NCBI GenBank assembly: GCA_009936825.1
Contig: JAACDV010000214.1
Coordinates: 1 to 17,804 of the forward strand
Origin: Bacteroidota bacterium
GTDB lineage: Bacteria; Pseudomonadota; Alphaproteobacteria; Puniceispirillales; Puniceispirillaceae
Direction: 5' to 3'
DNA: 17,804 nucleotides
The position numbers were made by a program, and so were the translations under genes. The notes under the pieces were generated by a model. It saw only the letters and a list, made by a program, of their open reading frames with translations. It was not told the DNA's origin and searched no databases. Positions within the stretch are counted from its first letter, which is position 1. Every line of letters begins with the position of its first letter. This document shows, piece after piece, positions 1 through 7,528 of the stretch.

Positions 1-23
1 AATAGATGCCAGAATATTGCTAC

Positions 24-67
24 AAAAAAAGCCCGCCCCCTGAACAGGAGCCGGGCATTTTATTTTT
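24..67. terminator. Bidirectional rho-independent terminator
   Basis: A GC-rich hairpin has outer arms GCCCG (31-35) and CGGGC (52-56). A mostly paired inner part, CCCCTG/CAGGAG with one mismatch, sits inside it. Seven A residues (24-30) lie on the left, which become a U-run for transcripts from the minus strand. The sequence ATTTTATTTTT follows on the right, giving a U-rich tail for plus-strand transcripts. It lies 46 bp beyond the stop codon of the minus-strand Bax-inhibitor-like gene, so it probably ends that transcript and may also end one entering from the left. A second, simpler hairpin (GCGGTT 90-95 / AACCGC 103-108) sits between it and the stop codon. Confidence 0.85.
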
Positions 68-112
68 AAGTCAAAAGACATTCCTATTTGCGGTTAGCAA
101 ACAACCGCCGAT

Positions 113-832
113 CTATTCGCGGTTGCCGAACAGCCGCAGGATAAACAGGAACATATTGATGAAATCGAGATACAGGTTCAATGCCCCAAAGATGGATTTC
201 TTGGTCATTACGGAATGACTGTCACTGGCCATATACATAAGCTTGATTTTCTGAGTATCCCAAGCAGTAAGACCGGCAAAGATCAGCACGCCGCCAATTG
301 AGATCACAAAATCCATAGTTGTTGACGCCATAAAGATATTGACCACCGACGCGATGATCAGGCCAAACAGACCGATCATCATGAACGATCCCATCGCCGA
401 CAGGCTGCGCTTTGTGGAATAACCATAAAGGCTGAGACCGGCAAAAGCACCCGCAGTGATAAAAAAGGCGCGGGCAACACTGGCGCCTGTATAGACCAAT
501 AAGACAGATGACAGTGACAGCCCCATCAGCGCGCTAAACAGATAGAACATGTTGCGCGCCTTTGATGCGGACATGGCCTGCATGCGTGCGGACAGCCAGA
601 AAACCATGCCAAGAGGGGCCAGCATAACCACCCATTTGAGAGGAGAGCCATAGACAAGCTGAGCAAAACCACCAACATTCAGCGCTGCCCACTTTGTCGC
701 ATAAGCGAAAAAGCCGGTCAGCAGCAAAGCTGTTGTCATATGGTTATAGACACCAAGCATGTAGGACCGCAGGCCAAGATCAACTTGTGATGCTTCGGCA
801 GCGGCGGTGTTCATAAAGCGATTATCAGCCAT
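113..832 (-). CDS. Bax inhibitor-1/YccA family integral membrane protein
   Basis: A 239-residue protein built almost entirely of hydrophobic segments, about seven membrane helices, with a short polar N-terminus (1-25). The family signature is clear: GLTAWDTQKIK around residues 187-197, then NLYLDFINMFLFILRLFG near the C-terminus. Asp192 and Asp223 occupy places where the family carries acidic residues linked to pH-sensitive ion (Ca2+) leak in the Bacillus homologue YetJ. Bacterial members sit in the inner membrane; some, such as YccA, modulate FtsH proteolysis. Which role applies here cannot be told from sequence. The ATG at 832 is preceded by GGGAG at 841-845 on the minus strand, supporting this start, although Met7 is a possible alternative. 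It appears monocistronic, with its own promoter candidate and a strong terminator. Confidence 0.93.
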   Translation of the reverse strand: MADNRFMNTAAAEASQVDLGLRSYMLGVYNHMTTALLLTGFFAYATKWAALNVGGFAQLVYGSPLKWVVMLAPLGMVFWLSARMQAMSASKARNMFYLFSALMGLSLSSVLLVYTGASVARAFFITAGAFAGLSLYGYSTKRSLSAMGSFMMIGLFGLIIASVVNIFMASTTMDFVISIGGVLIFAGLTAWDTQKIKLMYMASDSHSVMTKKSIFGALNLYLDFINMFLFILRLFGNRE

Positions 833-866
833 TTTTTTACTCCCTGATCGAATATCTGGTGATTAG

Positions 867-895
867 AATGTAGTCTCGGCAGCGTTTGTTTACAA
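867..895 (-). promoter_or_regulatory. Candidate sigma-70 promoter of the Bax-inhibitor-like gene
   Basis: On the minus strand TTGTAA (895-890) and TACATT (872-867) are separated by exactly 17 bp. Each matches the -35/-10 consensus at four of six positions. The -10 lies about 35 bp upstream of the ATG, leaving room for the ribosome-binding site. The gap to rlmN (162 bp) has no other obvious signal. This is pattern matching only. Confidence 0.35.
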
Positions 896-994
896 GGCAT
901 TCAAACCCAATCGTGCAACAAAGCGCTTGTGCCTAAAAAATTATCGTAAATGGTCATCAGCGTTCCGTTGGTCTCATATTTTTACGGTCGGTTT

Positions 995-2125
995 TTAGGG
1001 TCGGGCGGTGGCAGTTCCGGTGCGCTCGCCCTTTTCGCGCTCTGACGCTGATTTCAACTGCCCGCAAGCGGCCAGAATATCCCGTCCACGCGGCTTTCGC
1101 ACTGGGGACGCATAGCCAGCCTTCAAAACCTTTGTCGCAAATGCCTCAATCCGCTCATCATTCGAGCAGACATAAGGACTGCCGGGCCATGGGTTGAACG
1201 GGATTAGATTGATTTTCGACGGAATGCCTTTGATTAGCTTTAATAACGCGGCACAATCGGCGTCGCTGTCATTCACCCCGTCCAGCATCACATATTCCCA
1301 GGTAATTCGGCGTGCATTCGACAGACCGGGATAGGTGCGGCAGGCCTCAATCAGCTTGGCCAGATTATATTTGCGGTTGATCGGCACTAACTCATCGCGA
1401 AGCTCGTCACGGACCGCATGAAGCGAAATCGCCAGATTAACGCCGAGTTCTTCTCCGGCGCGCTCAATTTCCGGCACCACTCCAGATGTCGATAGCGTAA
1501 TCCGGCGCTTTGAGATACCAACGCCCTCGCCGCTCATTATGATCTTCATTGCCTTGGCGACATTCTCGTAATTGAACAGCGGCTCACCCATTCCCATCAA
1601 AACGATGTTGGTCAAGCGGCGTTCAGGCTTGGCAGCAGGCCAATCGCCAAGCTCATCCATTGCCAGCAACACCTGTCCACAAATCTCTCCTGCGGTAAGG
1701 TTGCGGACCAGCTTTTGCGTTCCGGTATGACAAAAACTGCAAGTCAGCGTGCACCCGACCTGCGATGAGATACATAACGTGCCGCGATCCTTTTCCGGAA
1801 TATAGACGGTCTCGGCCTCATGCCCGTCGGGAAACCGCAGCAACCATTTGATTGTACCATCGCTGGATTGCATTCGCCGGGTCACGGCAGGCCGGTCAAG
1901 CTGGAACATCGCGGCGAATTGCTCGCGCACCGGCTTGCCAAGATCGCTCATCTCTTCAAAGGACGTCAGCCCGTGCCGCCAGACCCAACGCCACAGCTGG
2001 CGCGCGCGAAATTTTGGCAAACCAGCCTCAACGATGACAGCCTCAAGCCCGGCCTGATCCAGATCAAGCAGCGAGCGCCTAGGGGCAGACACATCCCGCT
2101 CAATTTCGGCTAGGGCCATACTCAT
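995..2125 (-). CDS. rlmN: 23S rRNA (adenine(2503)-C(2))-methyltransferase / tRNA A37 methyltransferase RlmN
   Basis: A radical-SAM enzyme that methylates C2 of A2503 in 23S rRNA, and A37 in some tRNAs, by a ping-pong mechanism. The 376-residue protein has the N-terminal RNA-binding/HhH-like region, then the 4Fe-4S motif CxxxCxxC at Cys125, Cys129 and Cys132. Cys118 precedes it within [14 protein letters not shown], the SAM-binding motif, is at 178-182. The methyl-carrying cysteine is in the C-terminal AACGQL motif (Cys354). These positions almost coincide with those of E. coli RlmN (118, 125, 129, 132, 355). The start chosen (MSMALAEIE) has AGGTGG about 10 bp upstream; the ATG two codons later is equally possible. 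A short lysine/glutamate/arginine-rich tail follows the last motif. Confidence 0.97.
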   Translation of the reverse strand: MSMALAEIERDVSAPRRSLLDLDQAGLEAVIVEAGLPKFRARQLWRWVWRHGLTSFEEMSDLGKPVREQFAAMFQLDRPAVTRRMQSSDGTIKWLLRFPDGHEAETVYIPEKDRGTLCISSQVGCTLTCSFCHTGTQKLVRNLTAGEICGQVLLAMDELGDWPAAKPERRLTNIVLMGMGEPLFNYENVAKAMKIIMSGEGVGISKRRITLSTSGVVPEIERAGEELGVNLAISLHAVRDELRDELVPINRKYNLAKLIEACRTYPGLSNARRITWEYVMLDGVNDSDADCAALLKLIKGIPSKINLIPFNPWPGSPYVCSNDERIEAFATKVLKAGYASPVRKPRGRDILAACGQLKSASEREKGERTGTATARP

Positions 2126-2194
2126 TCAGCTAATTCCACCTGATTAATTTTTTTGATTACCCCTTAAGGCTGGGGACCCTTGTAAAGGCTGGAC

Positions 2195-2719
2195 CTAGTT
2201 GCAGGTCTTGTCGATCAAATTCTTGGTTTTGGTAAAGCCCGCAAGCGAATAGCTATCCGTTGTAACGGTACCGCGACTGGACGTTCCGACAACGGTCATT
2301 GCCCGGCCCCGTTTCATCGCGCGGATCATCGCGATATCATCCTCTTCACTTTCGGCATAGGCACGGCCTTCGATGGTGAACAGGGTAAAAGTCTTGGAGT
2401 CAATTTTAACCTTCACTTCGGAATGTTTTTTATGCTTATAGCCGGCGGCAAACTGCACAACATTGCGCTCGGTTTTATCCGGGCCGTGCGAGACGAAAAC
2501 GCGAACTTCACCGCGATTTTCAGGATCGTATTTGCCGGTTGATTTCGTTGGCAATGAGCTGACAAAACAGGTCCGCCCCCGATCACCGTCAATCAGGAAC
2601 GCTTCCCAGTCTTTTTCAGAAAGTATGCGCGATGTCTCGGCCGCCAATGCGCCCGAAGCGTGACTAAAAATCGCAAAGCCTGTCAGAACTACCACAAAGA
2701 ATTTATGCATCATATTCAT
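2195..2719 (-). CDS. Invasion-associated locus B (IalB) family secreted protein
   Basis: A 174-residue protein with a typical Sec signal peptide: Met/Lys N-terminus, hydrophobic stretch VVVLTGFAIFSHASG and an ALA-A cleavage site near residue 27. The mature part has the IalB family layout, ending in a stretch (about 138-163) containing RGRAMTVVGTSSRGTVTTDS and then SLAGFTK. Only two cysteines remain in the mature chain, Cys51 and Cys173, positioned for an intramolecular disulfide. The family is named for Bartonella IalB, but most alphaproteobacteria, including free-living ones, have several paralogues of unknown periplasmic function. A role in invasion should not be inferred. Three ATGs occur within four codons; the first is taken here. 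It lies 69 bp before rlmN on the same strand, so the two could share a transcript. Confidence 0.85.
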   Translation of the reverse strand: MNMMHKFFVVVLTGFAIFSHASGALAAETSRILSEKDWEAFLIDGDRGRTCFVSSLPTKSTGKYDPENRGEVRVFVSHGPDKTERNVVQFAAGYKHKKHSEVKVKIDSKTFTLFTIEGRAYAESEEDDIAMIRAMKRGRAMTVVGTSSRGTVTTDSYSLAGFTKTKNLIDKTCN

Positions 2720-2742
2720 CGCCTGATCGTCGCCTTCTCTCG

Positions 2743-2769
2743 TCGATTTAATTTTCTTCTCGATTTAAT
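2743..2769 (-). repeat. Two 10-bp direct repeats upstream of the IalB-family gene
   Basis: On the minus strand ATTAAATCGA occurs twice (2769-2760 and 2752-2743) with a 17-bp period. The proximal copy is 24 bp before the ATG. A -10-like TATGAT (2773-2768) overlaps the distal copy, so the repeats would fall at or just after a transcription start. They could be an operator for a tandemly binding regulator, or chance in AT-rich sequence. Confidence 0.35.
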
Positions 2770-2791
2770 CATAACATTTTTGCTACGCGCA

Positions 2792-2815
2792 CCCAGGCCA
2801 CTATTCCAGCCTGGG
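2792..2815. repeat. Perfect 7-bp inverted repeat (CCCAGGC-N10-GCCTGGG)
   Basis: CCCAGGC (2792-2798) and GCCTGGG (2809-2815) are perfect complements around a 10-nt loop. There is no U-run on either side, so it is not a standard terminator. It lies just upstream of the -10-like TATGAT of the IalB-family gene, where a -35 element or activator site would be expected. It may be a regulator site or a stable RNA hairpin. Confidence 0.4.
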
Positions 2816-3063
2816 CATCTACTGCATGTTCCGTGCCGCATCCACATCACGACCGGGCCAATCTAGAGGCCAAGTATAAAATCTAGATCCACATCCGGCA
2901 CCTGACGAGACCTACCAGTTCAACCGAACTTCATGGCAAAATTATGCCGTGTCCATCAACCCGACACCAATGGCCGCAATGTATGTCATGAAGCATGTTG
3001 ATGCAAAGAATTTTGGGTCACTGAGGCAACTATCCTAAATTATCTAAAATTGAGCTTGAAAAA

Positions 3064-3771
3064 TCACCCTTTTGAAGCTGTTTTCCGGCGCGCCTCTGTG
3101 CGGGCTAGCAGCATTTCGACTTTCGGCAAAATGCGTCGCACGATCTCAGAAATACCGGCGACATTGGGGTGAAGACCGTCGGCCAGATTTAACGCCGGGT
3201 CCATCGCCACACCCTCAAGAAAGAAGGGATAGTACTCAATATTCCGCGCCGCCGCCAAATCGGGATAAATTCTATCAAATTCTTTCACAAAATCATCACC
3301 AAGATTACGCGGCGCCAGCATTCCGGCAAGAAGCACATCGATCCCACGCTGATCAAGCCCATCAACAATCGCGGCAAGATTGGCGCGCGTAACATTCGGG
3401 TCCAGACCCCGCAGCATATCATTTCCGCCAAGAACAATAATCACTGCATCAGGTTTTTCGGCAAGCGACCAGTCCAAGCGCGCCAACCCGCCCGCCGTTG
3501 TGTCACCTGAAACCCCCGCATTCAGGGTTTCGACATCATGACCAGATGCAGCCAGCGCCCGACCCAGCGCATCGGGGAATGACTGTCCTGACGGTAATCC
3601 GTAACCCGCAACCAACGAATCCCCCAACACCATTAGCCGCACTGGTGCTGCCATTGCCGCGTTAATGGTGATACAGTTTCCAACGAGCAAAAGACCCGCC
3701 GCCAACACTGACAATAGACGCTGTAGAAAAAGAGTGCGGATAGAGTTGATAGCTTTCACAAATACCACCAT
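3064..3771 (-). CDS. tesA: Arylesterase / SGNH-GDSL hydrolase, TesA-like, periplasmic
   Basis: An SGNH hydrolase resembling E. coli TesA (thioesterase I/arylesterase), which cleaves short acyl esters and acyl-CoA thioesters in the periplasm. With the start chosen (235 residues) the blocks are: GDSLVAGYG with nucleophile Ser52; GVSGDTTAGG with Gly89; LGGND with Asn117; DGLHPN with Asp198 and His201. The catalytic set is complete. The N-terminus MVVFVKAINSIRTLFLQRLL followed by a hydrophobic core and NAAMAAP is a good Sec signal peptide. The frame stays open further upstream to a TTG at 3855, but that would add 28 residues in front of the signal sequence, so the ATG at 3771 is preferred. No strong Shine-Dalgarno precedes it, leaving the start uncertain. 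It is divergent from the YbbA/YbbP-like pair, the same arrangement as in E. coli. Confidence 0.88.
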   Translation of the reverse strand: MVVFVKAINSIRTLFLQRLLSVLAAGLLLVGNCITINAAMAAPVRLMVLGDSLVAGYGLPSGQSFPDALGRALAASGHDVETLNAGVSGDTTAGGLARLDWSLAEKPDAVIIVLGGNDMLRGLDPNVTRANLAAIVDGLDQRGIDVLLAGMLAPRNLGDDFVKEFDRIYPDLAAARNIEYYPFFLEGVAMDPALNLADGLHPNVAGISEIVRRILPKVEMLLARTEARRKTASKG

Positions 3772-3930
3772 ATAACAGTCACCGAGATGAGCCAATTTTT
3801 TAACATCAATTGAGCCAGCCAAACCAAACACCATTAGATCAGAGACCGTTGCCAAAAGACCGCCGGTATGAGATAGGACGCAAAACGGCGAGTGTCCAGA
3901 TACGCGTCAAAATTCACCCCCCAACGCACC

Positions 3931-3975
3931 TTTAGCCAAGGTGCAAATCTAGCCACAATTCACATGTAGGCTAAA
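3931..3975. promoter_or_regulatory. Divergent promoter region with TTTAGCC/GGCTAAA inverted repeat
   Basis: Between the esterase and ABC transporter genes, TTTAGCC (3931-3937) and GGCTAAA (3969-3975) form a 7-bp inverted repeat with 31 bp between the arms. Partial copies occur as CTAGCC near 3950-3954 and TTTAGC near 3982-3987. The position suits an operator shared by two divergent promoters. No good -35/-10 pair was found. Confidence 0.3.
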
Positions 3976-4000
3976 TTTACATTTAGCAGGTAGTCCATTT

Positions 4001-4759
4001 ATGTCCGATCACCACCAAATAGTCTCATCAGCATCGTCAGCCGCCGATAGCAAGGCGGCGCAAGACAGCTCGGCCAGTGCTGTTATCAGGCTTGACAATG
4101 CTGAGTTATCGCTTGCCAGTGCCGAGGCGATGGTTGATATCCTGCGCGGAATTTCGCTAACGATTAACGGCGGTGAGAGTGTTGGCGTATTAGGGCCGAG
4201 CGGGGCCGGCAAAACAAGCCTGCTGATGATTATGGCCGGACTGGAAAGTCTGACCGGTGGCAGCATTCATCTTGCCGGATCAGACATCACCCGCATGCCC
4301 GAAGATGCCCTGGCAGCATTGCGCCGCGATCAGGTTGGTATTGTGTTTCAGGCGTTTCGGTTGATCCCGTCAATGACCGCATTGCAGAATGTGGCGATCC
4401 CGTTAGAACTGGCTGGACGGCGCGATGCCGATGAGGTGGCCACCGCCGCGCTGCAGTCAGTTGGCCTTGGGCACCGGATCACACATCTTCCGGATCAGCT
4501 GTCCGGCGGTGAGCAACAGCGGGTTGCCATTGCCCGTGCCATTGCCCCGCGTCCTCGAATTCTGCTTGCCGATGAGCCAACCGGAAATCTTGACAGTGGT
4601 ACCAGTGAAAAAGTCATTGCCACATTGTTTGACGCCGCCAAAAGCGCTGGAGCCGCCCTTGTTCTGGTAACGCATGATGCCGCGTTGGCTGAACGGTGCT
4701 CGCGCGTTATAACGATTGAGGATGGGCAGATCGTTAGCGATCGTCCGGCAAAAAGCTGA
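4001..4759 (+). CDS. ybbA: ABC transporter ATP-binding protein, YbbA/LolD-type
   Basis: The ATPase half of a type VII (MacB/LolD-like) ABC transporter. The 252-residue protein carries Walker A GPSGAGKT (65-72), Q-loop Gln117 in VFQAFRL, signature LSGGEQQ (168-174), Walker B ILLADEPTG (187-195) and H-loop His225. FQAFRLIPSMTALQNV is typical of the LolD/YbbA branch. The first ~28 residues form a Ser/Ala-rich extension absent from typical ~230-residue relatives. An AGGTAG precedes the ATG by about 8 bp. The stop codon overlaps the start of the next gene by one base (TGATG), so the two are translationally coupled and form one transporter. The ybbA-ybbP-tesA neighbourhood suggests handling of lipids or hydrophobic molecules at the inner membrane, but the substrate is unknown. 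Confidence 0.92.
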   Translation: MSDHHQIVSSASSAADSKAAQDSSASAVIRLDNAELSLASAEAMVDILRGISLTINGGESVGVLGPSGAGKTSLLMIMAGLESLTGGSIHLAGSDITRMPEDALAALRRDQVGIVFQAFRLIPSMTALQNVAIPLELAGRRDADEVATAALQSVGLGHRITHLPDQLSGGEQQRVAIARAIAPRPRILLADEPTGNLDSGTSEKVIATLFDAAKSAGAALVLVTHDAALAERCSRVITIEDGQIVSDRPAKS

Positions 4760-7395
4760 TGCAAGAAGCACCAGCCAAGGGCACCGCAAAAATTGACCCC
4801 GCTAATTCTGGCCAATCTAATGATTCTGGGCAAACTAATGATTCTGGACAAACTGGCAATTCAGGACAGGTTGGTGATTCCGGCTGGGCACTAGCCTTGC
4901 GGTTGGCACGCCGTGAAATCCGGGGATCGGTAGCGCGTTTTCGCGTCTTTCTGGGAGCATTAATGCTGGGCGTTGCTGCAATTGGCACGGTCGGATCAGT
5001 AGCCGAAGCGATGCGTGATGGCATTGCAGGAAACGCACGCACCCTGCTTGGCGGCGATATTGAGCTTCGGTCATTGTATTTACCGCCGCCAGCGCCGGTG
5101 GTGGACCTCGCCAAAAGCTATGGGGAGTTGTCAAACACCTTGCAGTTGAGGGCGATGTTGCATGCGGGAGGGGCCCGTAAACTGGTCTCGCTGAAAGCTG
5201 TCGATGCGCGCTGGCCATTGGTTGGCACGGCTGAAATCGGGTCTGGAGGCACGCTGCAACCGGCAATTGCCACCGGCGATATTCTGGTTGATGCCCAGTT
5301 GATGCGGGCGATGGACCTTAAGGTTGGCGATACGGTCCGCATTGGCGAAGCCAATCTCATCATCGGCGATACCTTGGTCTACGAGCCGGACAGATCGGTG
5401 AGCCTAATTACATTTGGACCACGGGTTTTGATGTCCACCGCCACCCTCACGACAACGGGTTTGCTGCAACCGGGGGCAATGGTTACACACCGTATGCGGG
5501 TTCTGGTTGATACGCAAGAAGGTGGTCGAAGCCGCCGTGAGACCGCTGTCGAGGCTTTGAAAACCGCTACCTCTGACGGGTTTGTCCGGGTTCGCAGTCT
5601 GGTTGATGCCGCGCCCGGTTTTGATGTGTTTATCAACCGCACCGAGGTGTTTCTGGTGCTTGTCGGATTGACTGCGTTGTTGATCGGCGGACTGGGCGTT
5701 GCCGGTGCTGTTCGGGCCTGGATTGGTAGCCGGATGCCGGTTATTGCTACACTGAAATGCCTTGGCGCGCCTGCCAGGCTGATCTTTCGTGTTTATCTTT
5801 TGCAAGTCATGCTGATTGCTGGGCTGGGTGTTCTGATCGGGGTGGGGGTTGCTATCATTGCACCAATTTTTGCCATTGATCTTCTTTCGGAATATGTGAC
5901 CGTACCGATTGCCGTTTCGATCTATCCGGCGCCGTTGGCCATCGCGGCCAGTTTTGGCATTGTTACGTCCTTTTTGTTTGCCCTGTGGCCCCTTGCCAAA
6001 GCCGAAGAAGTGCGCGCCGCAAATCTGTTCCGACGGCTGAACACAATTCCAGCCGGCCATCCAAAACCCAAATATATCCTAGCTGCGATCGCCGCATTGG
6101 CAGTGCTGGTTATGCTGGCCTTTCTGGCGACGCGCGACTTGCTACTGACATTCAGTTTTATTGGCGGATCAATGGCGGCGATTGTGCTTCTTGCCGGTTT
6201 GGGCGAGGTGTTGTTAATTGTTCTTCGCCGCCTTCCTGCACCGCGCTATGTTCCGGCCCGCCTTGCTTTATCGGCTATCACCCGCCCGGGCTCACCGGTG
6301 CGCGCTGTGGTTATTGCCTTTGGATTAGGGCTATCGGTTCTGGTAACGGTGTCGCTGGCGCAAACCAATATCGGACGCCAACTCGACAACCGTGTCGCCG
6401 AAGAAGCGCCAGCATGGTTTTTTATTGATATTCAGCCAAACCAGATCGACCAGTTCATGCAAGTGGCAGGTGATACGGATGGCATCAGCCGCATTGGCAA
6501 AACGCCGATGCTGCGCGCCCGCGTTACCCAACTTGGCGGAAAAACGGCAGATGAATTTGCTGCTGAACACCCATCTTCATGGGTGCTTCGCGGAGACCGG
6601 GCCCTAACATGGTCGGCAACTCCGCCGGAAACCGGCGAGATTGTTGCCGGTCAATGGTGGCCAGCCAATTATTCCGGCCCACCCCTTGCCTCGATGAGCG
6701 AGGAAGAAGCGGTTGAGCTTGGCGTTTGGATTGGCGACCGTGTCAGCTTTAACGTGCTGGGCCGCCCCGTTGAGGCTGAGATTGTCAATATCCGCAAAGT
6801 TGACTGGGAAAGCTTTAGCATCAATTTCGTTTTTGTTCTGACGCCGGGTGTTCTGGAAGCCGCCCCGCATAGCTGGATGGCAACAACCCACGCCGACAAT
6901 GAAGAGGCCGCCATCGAAGTTGAGCGCAATGTCGCCAATGCGTTTGCCAATATTTCGGCGATTTCAGTTCGAGAGGCTGTCGGCACAGCCCAACGAGTCA
7001 TCGGTCTTCTTGGCGCAGCTGTCCAGATGACGGCGCTGGTAACGATGATAGCCGGTATCGCGGTTCTGGCGGGCACTATTGCCAGCACCGAGGCCCAGCG
7101 TCTGGCAGATTCGATTATTTTGAAAGTACTGGGTGCGACGCGGGCCTCCATCACCATCGCATGGTTTCTGGAATATGCGCTGCTTGGCGTTATGGCTGCC
7201 ATTGCGGCTGCTATTATCGGCAGCATTGCCAGCTGGGCGCTAATCGTTCAATTCCTTGGCTCGGACTTTACCTTTGATTTTGCAATTGTCCTGCTGACAA
7301 CTATGGCGGGGGCTGCGGCGACGGCATTATTGGGGCTGGCGGGCGCAGCGCGAACAATTGGCCGCAAGCCTGCCCCCCTTCTTCGTGAAACCTAA
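4759..7395 (+). CDS. ybbP: FtsX-like ABC transporter permease, YbbP-type
   Basis: The membrane partner of the preceding ATPase. The 878-residue protein has a cytoplasmic N-terminus containing a hexapeptide repeat (about 15-43), TM1 at about 64-84, a periplasmic MacB-type domain (85-290), and a first FtsX domain with TMs from about 297 to 412. Further TMs lie at about 438-456, 462-488 and 516-535. A second periplasmic domain follows, then a C-terminal FtsX domain over the last ~130 residues. The duplicated FtsX coupling motif is visible as LKCLGAPAR (332-340) and LKVLGATRA near the C-terminus. This two-FtsX-domain layout fits YbbP (about 800 residues in E. coli) better than LolC/E or FtsX. The extra length is mainly the N-terminal extension. 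The start overlaps the ATPase stop by one base. Confidence 0.9.
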   Translation: MQEAPAKGTAKIDPANSGQSNDSGQTNDSGQTGNSGQVGDSGWALALRLARREIRGSVARFRVFLGALMLGVAAIGTVGSVAEAMRDGIAGNARTLLGGDIELRSLYLPPPAPVVDLAKSYGELSNTLQLRAMLHAGGARKLVSLKAVDARWPLVGTAEIGSGGTLQPAIATGDILVDAQLMRAMDLKVGDTVRIGEANLIIGDTLVYEPDRSVSLITFGPRVLMSTATLTTTGLLQPGAMVTHRMRVLVDTQEGGRSRRETAVEALKTATSDGFVRVRSLVDAAPGFDVFINRTEVFLVLVGLTALLIGGLGVAGAVRAWIGSRMPVIATLKCLGAPARLIFRVYLLQVMLIAGLGVLIGVGVAIIAPIFAIDLLSEYVTVPIAVSIYPAPLAIAASFGIVTSFLFALWPLAKAEEVRAANLFRRLNTIPAGHPKPKYILAAIAALAVLVMLAFLATRDLLLTFSFIGGSMAAIVLLAGLGEVLLIVLRRLPAPRYVPARLALSAITRPGSPVRAVVIAFGLGLSVLVTVSLAQTNIGRQLDNRVAEEAPAWFFIDIQPNQIDQFMQVAGDTDGISRIGKTPMLRARVTQLGGKTADEFAAEHPSSWVLRGDRALTWSATPPETGEIVAGQWWPANYSGPPLASMSEEEAVELGVWIGDRVSFNVLGRPVEAEIVNIRKVDWESFSINFVFVLTPGVLEAAPHSWMATTHADNEEAAIEVERNVANAFANISAISVREAVGTAQRVIGLLGAAVQMTALVTMIAGIAVLAGTIASTEAQRLADSIILKVLGATRASITIAWFLEYALLGVMAAIAAAIIGSIASWALIVQFLGSDFTFDFAIVLLTTMAGAAATALLGLAGAARTIGRKPAPLLRET
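4801..4887 (+). repeat. 18-bp tandem repeat coding a hexapeptide (N/G-D/N-S-G-Q-x), about 5 units
   Basis: Units start at 4801, 4819, 4837, 4855 and 4873, each 18 bp, the last partial. They encode ANSGQS, NDSGQT, NDSGQT, GNSGQV and GDSGW. Two adjacent units are identical except for one base. The repeat keeps frame and precedes the first membrane helix of the permease, so it is a hydrophilic cytoplasmic linker. In-frame tandem repeats of this kind can vary in copy number between strains. Confidence 0.9.
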
Positions 7396-7453
7396 AAATG
7401 CCCCCGCTAAAAAACACGCAAAAAATACACTAATCGGGGCCATTCCTATTGAA

Positions 7454-7500
7454 TTGACGCCGTAATAATGTCTTTGTTGTAAATATTGTTTTGCAACAAA
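7454..7500 (+). promoter_or_regulatory. Candidate soxB promoter with overlapping near-perfect 28-bp operator dyad
   Basis: TTTGTTGTAAA (7473-7483) and TTTGCAACAAA (7490-7500) are inverted repeats matching at 10 of 11 positions, around a 6-bp centre (TATTGT). A -35-like TTGACG lies at 7454-7459. A -10 element would fall inside the left arm (for example TGTAAA at 7478-7483, 18-bp spacer). The dyad ends 28 bp before the soxB ATG, and no U-run follows it, so an operator is more likely than a terminator. The regulator is not encoded in this window. Confidence 0.5.
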
Positions 7501-7528
7501 ATGACGTTATTTTTCGGCGCGAGGTATC

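Larger units (their letters stand above)
2720..3063. other. 344-bp intergenic region with short direct and inverted repeats
   Basis: No convincing gene is present. The region separates the end of the esterase gene from the start of the IalB-family gene, both on the minus strand, so it should hold the latter's promoter. Seen here are a 10-bp direct repeat (2743-2769), a perfect 7-bp inverted repeat (2792-2815), and two TCTAGA sites close together around 2862-2887. A startless open frame runs from 2880 to 3038. No clear rho-independent terminator was found for the esterase gene. Confidence 0.6.

Noticed and set aside
2160..2175. CCCC-N8-GGGG beside a T7 run near the rlmN start
   Set aside because: The T-run is on the wrong side for a terminator in the plus direction, and on the minus strand the hairpin is followed by A residues.
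3772..3855. Longer esterase beginning at TTG 3855
   Set aside because: It would place 28 extra residues before a good signal peptide; the ATG at 3771 gives a normal secreted enzyme.
7400..7440. GCCCC...GGGGC as terminator of the YbbP-like gene
   Set aside because: The loop would be about 30 nt with a bulge in the stem, and no U-run follows.
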